From Clostridiales bacterium (GTDB lineage Bacteria; Bacillota; Clostridia; Oscillospirales; Acutalibacteraceae), in contig DXVY01000011.1 in the NCBI GenBank assembly GCA_019417145.1, positions 8,551-19,265 of the forward strand: DNA of 10,715 nt. The letters run 5' to 3'. The stretch's first letter is position 1, and each line of letters starts with the position of its first letter. Position numbers and translations under genes: made by a program. The notes below the pieces were generated by a model. It did not search any database and was not told the DNA's origin. It worked only from the letters and a program-made list of their open reading frames with translations. Positions 6,722 through 10,715 of the stretch are shown here, one piece after another.

Positions 6722-7513
6722 TTAGCCTATTTTTTCTACAACCCAGCCAATCAAGCTAAACAGGCCGAAAAGCACCGGCTGGTGCACGATATAGATAATC
6801 AAGGCGTGCCGTCCCACAAAGGAGAGGGGCGGCAGATGGGAATTGGCAAAAAAAGCCGGAAACCGTCCCCTCTTGGCCCAGATACCCGCGCAAGCGCCGG
6901 CAAAAAAAAGAAACATCCAGGGCAAGAGAGGGAAATAATCAGCAGAAGAAAAGTGCTGCGTGACAATTCCAAGGGGAAATAACCAGTCACATTCCATAAC
7001 CGCAGCCGGCAGCTCCCATCTCAAAAAAGGGAGCCCTATATATCCATCCCGTATATGCAGCGTGATAACGAAAAGAAACAGGCACAGGATGACGCCCACA
7101 ACCGGCGGCAGTTTTTCCAAAGGACGGTTGACAACCGCGGCCAACAGCATACATATAGACAGCATGTGCAGGATGCCAAACCAAATGGCCACTTCCATTC
7201 CAAAAAAGGTCAACCCATAGGTAACGGCGGTCAGGGCCAACGAAACGCCTAACAGCTTCAACCCGCGTTTCAGGTTGGAGCGGGTAAGCTGAGACGCAAT
7301 ACCGGACAACAGGATAAAAAGGCCCGCGAAATAGGGCTCCGCAGGCCGAAAGAATCCTAGCAGAGCATACCCGGCCTCAAGCCGAAATATCTCCGCCAAT
7401 GTATAAAATCCGTGATAGAAGACCATACAGATAACGGCCAGGCCCCGCAGTTCATCCAGCAGATGATACCGCACTCGGGCCGCCGGCTGCGTCTGGCTTT
7501 CGGTCTGGGTCAT
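6722..7513 (-). CDS. Membrane acyltransferase-like protein, DUF1624/heparan-alpha-glucosaminide N-acetyltransferase catalytic family
   Basis: This 263-residue integral membrane protein has about seven hydrophobic segments. The N-terminal [19 protein letters not shown] (18-36) is the family opening, in which a conserved Asp and Arg precede the first helix. It continues with [19 protein letters not shown] (66-84), [10 protein letters not shown] (111-120), a YFPLLPWM segment (193-200) and the closing [13 protein letters not shown] (235-247), all typical of DUF1624 and the wider acyltransferase-3-like superfamily. Members are predicted to move acetyl groups across a membrane onto sugars; bacterial substrates are mostly unknown. 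The ATG at 7513 follows AGGAGGAG by 6 bases. It lies 22 bases after lexA and 23 before rnhA, so it looks like the middle gene of one operon. Why an envelope-type enzyme sits in a DNA-damage operon is not evident. Confidence 0.87.
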   Translation of the reverse strand: MTQTESQTQPAARVRYHLLDELRGLAVICMVFYHGFYTLAEIFRLEAGYALLGFFRPAEPYFAGLFILLSGIASQLTRSNLKRGLKLLGVSLALTAVTYGLTFFGMEVAIWFGILHMLSICMLLAAVVNRPLEKLPPVVGVILCLFLFVITLHIRDGYIGLPFLRWELPAAVMECDWLFPLGIVTQHFSSADYFPLLPWMFLFFAGACAGIWAKRGRFPAFFANSHLPPLSFVGRHALIIYIVHQPVLFGLFSLIGWVVEKIG

Positions 7514-7535
7514 TCCTTCTCCTCCTGGACGGTTT

Positions 7536-8135
7536 TTATCGGTAGCTGCGCATACAGCCCACGACCTTGCCTAGGATTACAGGATTTTCTGGATAAAGGG
7601 GCTGAAAATCCGGATTCTCCGGCATAAGGACCACCCGGCCGTCCTCATACATAAGACGCTTGACCGTAGCCTCGTCCTCCATCATGGCAATGACGATGTC
7701 TCCGTGGCGGGATTCCAGGTCCCCATTGGCCACCACAATGTCGCCGTCCAGTATGCCGGCGTTTTTCATGCTGTATCCCGATACACGCAGGGCAAACAGC
7801 CCGTCCTCCTTGGCCGCGCCGGAGATGGGATAGGGAATGTAATCCTCAATTTGCTCCACGGCCAGAATAGGCGTCCCGGCCGTCACCTTGCCCAACAATG
7901 GCACCTGAGCGGCGGGAGCCGCTCCCTCTATACGAATGGCGCGCGAGGCTTTGGGATCCCTCGTTATATACCCATACGTCTCCAACGTTGCCAGGATGCC
8001 GTGGACGGTGGAGGTGGATTTGATGCCGGTAGCGTTGCAGATTTCCCGCACAGTGGGCGGCAGGCCGCCCGCCAGCGTCTGGCGCAGAAACTCCAGAACA
8101 GCCGTCTGCTTGGCGGTCAACGCGTGCTTAGACAT
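7536..8135 (-). CDS. lexA: LexA repressor, SOS response regulator and self-cleaving protease
   Basis: This encodes a 199-residue repressor of DNA-damage genes. Residues 1-70 form the winged helix DNA-binding domain, with LTAKQTAVLEFLRQ at 6-19 and the recognition region PTVREICNATGIKSTSTVHG at 27-46. The C-terminal S24 peptidase domain keeps every key residue: the Ala86-Gly87 cleavage site in VTAGTPI, Ser122 in SGYSMKNAGI and Lys159 in ATVKRLM. It should therefore self-cleave when stimulated by RecA filaments. The ATG at 8135 has only an AGGGGG-type site about 9 bases upstream. The gene is first in an apparent operon with a membrane acyltransferase and rnhA, and its promoter carries an SOS-box-like palindrome, consistent with autoregulation. 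The length is slightly under that of B. subtilis LexA (205). Confidence 0.97.
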   Translation of the reverse strand: MSKHALTAKQTAVLEFLRQTLAGGLPPTVREICNATGIKSTSTVHGILATLETYGYITRDPKASRAIRIEGAAPAAQVPLLGKVTAGTPILAVEQIEDYIPYPISGAAKEDGLFALRVSGYSMKNAGILDGDIVVANGDLESRHGDIVIAMMEDEATVKRLMYEDGRVVLMPENPDFQPLYPENPVILGKVVGCMRSYR

Positions 8136-8174
8136 GGCACGTTTCCCCCTTCATCTAATATTCACTGACAAAGC

Positions 8175-8186
8175 AAACAAACGTTT
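8175..8186. promoter_or_regulatory. SOS box (LexA operator)
   Basis: The palindrome AAAC-AAAC-GTTT lies 6 bases downstream of the lexA -10, across the expected transcription start. The Gram-positive SOS box is GAAC-N4-GTTC; here the outer G and C are replaced by A and T, so it is a variant that keeps the AAC/GTT core and 4-base spacing. Location and symmetry support LexA autoregulation. Confidence 0.72.
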
Positions 8187-8191
8187 TTTTA

Positions 8192-8220
8192 ATTATACCA
8201 TCGTAGACGCAGGATTGCAA
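8192..8220 (-). promoter_or_regulatory. Promoter of the lexA operon
   Basis: On the minus strand TTGCAA (8215-8220) is 17 bases before a perfect TATAAT (8192-8197). The latter is preceded by TGG, making an extended -10. The SOS-box-like site begins 5 bases further downstream. Confidence 0.8.
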
Positions 8221-8243
8221 CCATCGATCTTCTCTTTGTCCCC

Positions 8244-8256
8244 TGCAAATTTTGCA
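8244..8256. repeat. Small inverted repeat between the divergent lexA and response-regulator promoters
   Basis: TGCAAA and TTTGCA are separated by one T. The site lies between the lexA -35 (8215-8220) and the opposing -35 at 8267, so a bound protein could affect either promoter. No known operator is matched. Confidence 0.3.
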
Positions 8257-8266
8257 TAGCAGACAC

Positions 8267-8295
8267 TTGACGAACGCCACTGGATTGTGTATAGT
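8267..8295 (+). promoter_or_regulatory. Main promoter of the two-component operon
   Basis: TTGACG (8267-8272) and TATAGT (8290-8295) are separated by exactly 17 bases, a near-consensus vegetative promoter. It starts a leader of about 165 bases before the response regulator. The -10 overlaps the first of three related ATAGTA/TACTAT half-sites. Confidence 0.75.
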
Positions 8296-8321
8296 ATATG
8301 CGTACTATTTGAGATAGTACG
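8291..8321. promoter_or_regulatory. Palindromic operator-like site or leader hairpin at the transcription start
   Basis: CGTACTAT (8301-8308) and ATAGTACG (8314-8321) form a perfect 8-base inverted repeat around TTGAG. A further ATAGTA at 8291-8296, inside the -10, pairs with the same TACTAT (8303-8308). The spacing of the three half-sites over the start point suits a repressor operator; a 5' RNA hairpin is an alternative. Confidence 0.5.
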
Positions 8322-8348
8322 GTAAATACAGGAAAAAGACAGGGTTTG

Positions 8349-8369
8349 TTAAGGAAGTTTTAAGAAGTT
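8349..8369 (+). promoter_or_regulatory. Direct repeat, possible binding site for an OmpR-type regulator
   Basis: TTAAGGAAGTT (8349-8359) is followed at an 11-base period by TTAAGAAGTT (8360-8369). Tandem half-sites one helical turn apart are typical of OmpR/PhoB-family regulators, so it may serve autoregulation by the gene downstream. A palindrome TTCCC-AA-GGGAA (8368-8379) adjoins it. Confidence 0.4.
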
Positions 8370-8404
8370 CCCAAGGGAATCCCCAAAATCCGCCCGATGC
8401 GGTT

Positions 8405-8413
8405 TGCTACAAT
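8405..8413 (+). promoter_or_regulatory. Possible second extended -10 promoter of the two-component operon
   Basis: TGC-TACAAT (8405-8413) matches an extended -10. The -35 position reads AAAATC, so it would need help from an activator; the 11-base direct repeat at 8349-8369 lies upstream. This is weak evidence from consensus match alone. Confidence 0.3.
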
Positions 8414-8465
8414 GAATACCAGAGACGGGTGCAGGCCCGCCGGAGAGAAAAAAGGAGGATATGGC

Positions 8466-9152
8466 ATGGCTGAGACGCAGATTCTGGTGGTAGACGACGA
8501 GAAGGAAATCTGTGATCTGATCGAGATCTATCTGCGCAATGAGGGCTACGACGTATACAAGGCGTCGGACGGAAGAGAGGCCCTTAAAATTTTGGATACG
8601 CAGCCTATCTCTCTGATCGTGCTGGATGTGATGATGCCGGGAATGGATGGCATTTCCTTTTGCAAGGAGGTCCGTAAGACCCGGGACCTGCCCATTATTA
8701 TGTTGTCGGCCAAGACCCAGGACATGGATAAGATTTTCGGTCTGATGACCGGCGCGGACGATTATATGGTTAAACCCTTTAACCCTTTGGAGCTGGCTGC
8801 GCGGGTTAAATCCCAGCTGCGCAGGTACAGCGGCTTTGAAAAGCAGGGGGAAGCAGAGGAAACGGTGGAGATAGGCGGGCTCTGTATCCGGCGGTCGGAG
8901 CATCGGGCCACCCTTTACGGCAAGGAACTGTCCCTAACCCCCACCGAATTTCAGATTCTCTGGCTGCTGGCGTCGGGCAACGGGAGGGTATACTCCAGCG
9001 AAGAAATATTCGAGCAAATTTGGGGCGAAAAATATTTCGATTCCAACAACACCGTTATGGTACACATCCGTCACCTGCGGGAAAAGCTGGGGGATACCTC
9101 TAAAAATCCCGTTTATATCAAGACGGTCTGGGGAGTGGGGTATAAGATATGA
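8466..9152 (+). CDS. OmpR/VanR-type two-component response regulator
   Basis: This 228-residue DNA-binding regulator is activated by phosphorylation. The receiver domain (about 4-118) has the acidic pair Asp10-Asp11 in ILVVDDE, the phosphorylated Asp54 in IVLDVMMPGMDG, Ser81 in MLSAK and Lys103 in DDYMVKPFNPLELAARV. The C-terminal winged helix (about 135-228) shows LTPTEFQILWLLASGNGRVYS, VMVHIRHLREKLGD and the closing VYIKTVWGVGYKI. The ICDLIEIYLRNEGY and PFNPLELAARVKSQLRRY segments resemble VanR-like regulators, but the pathway cannot be told from this. The ATG at 8466 follows AAAGGAGG with 7 bases between. Its TGA overlaps the ATG of the kinase gene as ATGA, so the two are translationally coupled. 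The long leader carries a strong promoter, a palindrome and an 11-base direct repeat. Confidence 0.95.
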   Translation: MAETQILVVDDEKEICDLIEIYLRNEGYDVYKASDGREALKILDTQPISLIVLDVMMPGMDGISFCKEVRKTRDLPIIMLSAKTQDMDKIFGLMTGADDYMVKPFNPLELAARVKSQLRRYSGFEKQGEAEETVEIGGLCIRRSEHRATLYGKELSLTPTEFQILWLLASGNGRVYSSEEIFEQIWGEKYFDSNNTVMVHIRHLREKLGDTSKNPVYIKTVWGVGYKI

Positions 9153-10715
9153 CCGATTTGGACCGGGATGACCTGGCCGCCGCGCGTCCGCCGAGCTTGG
9201 AAGGCCAAACCGGGGCGAGCGATGAGCCAACGGTCGATACACAGCAAGCGACGGCAGCATCCGCTTCCGGGACGGTCAATATGGCAAACACCGCGTCTTA
9301 CGGAGAGCAGCCGGCCCAGGTCTCCCCAGAGGCGCCGGCGGCGGGAAACGCTGTCCCCTCCCCCATGCAGCCGGCCGGGCCTCAGGCCGGTCAAATAAAC
9401 GGTTCGCCTGCCGGCCAAACAACGCCCTCCGCCGGACAGCCCTACTATGGGCCAGGCGGCGCCGGCGGCTATGGCGCGCCCATGGGCGGCGGCTATCCCA
9501 ACAGCGGCGCACAGGGTTATGGAGGCCGGCCCGGCGCCCAATATCCGACGGGAGGCTATGCGGCGCCACCATCGACCGGCCGGCCCTATACCGGGCAACC
9601 TGGTGGCTACGTTCCTCCCCAGGGGGGGCGGCCGGGATACCCGACCACCAACCGGACCCCTCAGATGACCGGAGGCGCGCCCCAGGGCGCCGGGCCAACA
9701 GGGTATACTCCCGGCGCCTGGCAGCTTCCGCCCCAAGTACTGACTGCCGCCGGAGCCCAGACGGCCCCAAACAAATCCCACAAATACTGGGGCCGATTTA
9801 CCGCCGGCTGCAAGCGCCTGTGGAAACAACTGGTGAGCAGCCTTGTGGTGCGCATCGTCTGCAACGGAGCGGTAAGCGCTCTTGCAGGCCTGGTGGCCAC
9901 CGCCATTATAGGCGCGATTCTGAATGTGGGGAGCGGCGTTGCCTTTCTATTCTTCACCGCCGTTACCCTGTTGATCTTCATTAAAATGACTAACCATACC
10001 ATGAGCTATATCAAGAATATAGCCGAGGCGGTAGGCAAAATATCTTCCGGAGACTATTCGGTCAAGGTGCCGGAAAAATATAGCGACGAATTGGGCACCC
10101 TGGCCCGGCAGATCAACCAGATGACGGTGGAACTCAGCCGGGCCCGGGAGCGGGAGCAACTGGAGGAGCAACGCAAGAACGAATTCATCACCTCTATCGC
10201 CCATGACCTGCGCACGCCACTGACCTCGGTCATTGGTTATCTGGGACTGATCTCCGAGCAGGACGGTCAGCCGGTGGACAAGGAAACCCTGGTGCGCTAC
10301 GCCGATGTGGCCTTCCGAAAATCCAAACGGCTGGAACAGCTCATAACCCAGCTTTTCGACTTTTCCCGCTATAACTTCGGGGAAATCCGTCCGGCCGAAA
10401 ACCGCATCGATCTGGCCGAGCTTATCGAGCAGATCAACCAGGAGTTCTATCCCCAATTCACCGAACGGCATCTGGAAAGTCGGGTGATCATTTCGGGACG
10501 TCCGGTGATTGTCAAGGGCGACGGCGGAATGCTGGCGCGGGTATTTGACAATATCCTGGGCAACGCCGTACGCTACGGCGCCAGCGGCCGATATATCGAT
10601 ATCGAACTGTATAACCGCGGCACCGAGGCGGTGATCCGGGTGACCAACTACGGCGCCGAAATCACCCCTGAGGACCTGACCCGTATTTTTGATAAATTCT
10701 ATCGAACCGACGCTT
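9149..10715 (+). CDS. Sensor histidine kinase with long Gly/Pro/Gln/Tyr-rich N-terminal tail (C-terminus off window)
   Basis: The frame is open for 522 codons from the ATG at 9149, which overlaps the regulator's TGA, to the window edge. Residues 1-60 are polar and acidic. Residues about 60-207 are low-complexity, rich in Gly, Pro, Gln, Ala, Tyr and Thr with recurring GGY, GQP and PGG units. After a basic stretch (208-228, NKSHKYWGRF then KRLWK) come two membrane helices at about 236-258 and 263-278, joined by a loop of roughly five residues. A HAMP-like linker follows (285-340, with ISSGDYSVKVPEKYSDELG). The phosphorylated His352 lies in AHDLRTPLTS, and the ATP-binding N box is NILGNAVRYG (468-477); the F box FDKFYRT is just before the edge and the G boxes are missing. 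The lack of an outer sensing domain fits intramembrane-sensing kinases. The tail is unusual for the family. It probably phosphorylates the adjacent regulator. Confidence 0.93.
   Translation, partial: MTDLDRDDLAAARPPSLEGQTGASDEPTVDTQQATAASASGTVNMANTASYGEQPAQVSPEAPAAGNAVPSPMQPAGPQAGQINGSPAGQTTPSAGQPYYGPGGAGGYGAPMGGGYPNSGAQGYGGRPGAQYPTGGYAAPPSTGRPYTGQPGGYVPPQGGRPGYPTTNRTPQMTGGAPQGAGPTGYTPGAWQLPPQVLTAAGAQTAPNKSHKYWGRFTAGCKRLWKQLVSSLVVRIVCNGAVSALAGLVATAIIGAILNVGSGVAFLFFTAVTLLIFIKMTNHTMSYIKNIAEAVGKISSGDYSVKVPEKYSDELGTLARQINQMTVELSRAREREQLEEQRKNEFITSIAHDLRTPLTSVIGYLGLISEQDGQPVDKETLVRYADVAFRKSKRLEQLITQLFDFSRYNFGEIRPAENRIDLAELIEQINQEFYPQFTERHLESRVIISGRPVIVKGDGGMLARVFDNILGNAVRYGASGRYIDIELYNRGTEAVIRVTNYGAEITPEDLTRIFDKFYRTDA

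Noticed and set aside
9113..9829. A 238-codon Gly/Arg-rich minus-strand open frame opposite the kinase tail
   Set aside because: Its composition is what the reverse of GC-rich Gly/Pro codons gives, and the kinase frame on the other strand runs unbroken into conserved domains.
1..10715. CRISPR arrays, tRNA genes, transposons, phage or defence genes
   Set aside because: No regularly spaced repeats, cloverleaf-like segments, transposase motifs or terminal inverted repeats were seen.

Overview
The window looks like chromosomal DNA from an endospore-forming member of the Clostridia, perhaps near the Oscillospiraceae. I infer this from a spoVAE-type sporulation gene, a Gram-positive LexA with a Gram-positive-style SOS box, strong AGGAGG-type ribosome binding sites, and VanR/VanS-like signalling genes, all in moderately GC-rich DNA. 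I see no insertion sequence, phage gene, tRNA, rRNA or CRISPR array.

Layout. (1) Positions 1-2235, minus strand: the N-terminal 745 residues of a large secreted protein built from four golvesin/xanthan-lyase-type carbohydrate-binding-like domains and two 'bacterial repeat' (InlB B-like) domains. Its C-terminus lies outside the window. (2) 2367-3266, minus: an AraC-family regulator with an N-terminal cupin-type sensing domain, closed by its own terminator, after which the secreted-protein gene appears to have its own promoter. (3) 3437-5652, plus: two overlapping Gfo/Idh/MocA-type dehydrogenases, divergent from the regulator. The shared intergenic region holds two mirror-image extended -10 promoters and inverted operator-like repeats. 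(4) 5790-6146, plus: a lone spoVAE-type gene, followed by a bidirectional terminator. (5) 6255-8135, minus: an apparent three-gene operon lexA - DUF1624/HGSNAT-like membrane acyltransferase - rnhA, with an SOS-box-like site just downstream of the lexA -10 element. (6) 8466 to the end, plus: an OmpR/VanR-type response regulator and, with an ATGA overlap, a histidine kinase truncated by the window edge.

How the parts may work together. The AraC regulator, the dehydrogenase pair and the surface protein look like a small carbohydrate-sensing and utilisation locus, although no transporter or glycosidase is visible here. The lexA operon is likely autoregulated by DNA damage. The two-component system may sense the envelope through the membrane: its kinase has two membrane helices joined by a loop of only a few residues, preceded by an unusual ~230-residue cytoplasmic tail rich in Gly, Pro, Gln, Ala and Tyr.

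The features that look least ordinary are the kinase tail, the golvesin-domain array, the symmetrical divergent control region, and copies of that region's operator-like motif in front of spoVAE. None of these alone proves a new system.
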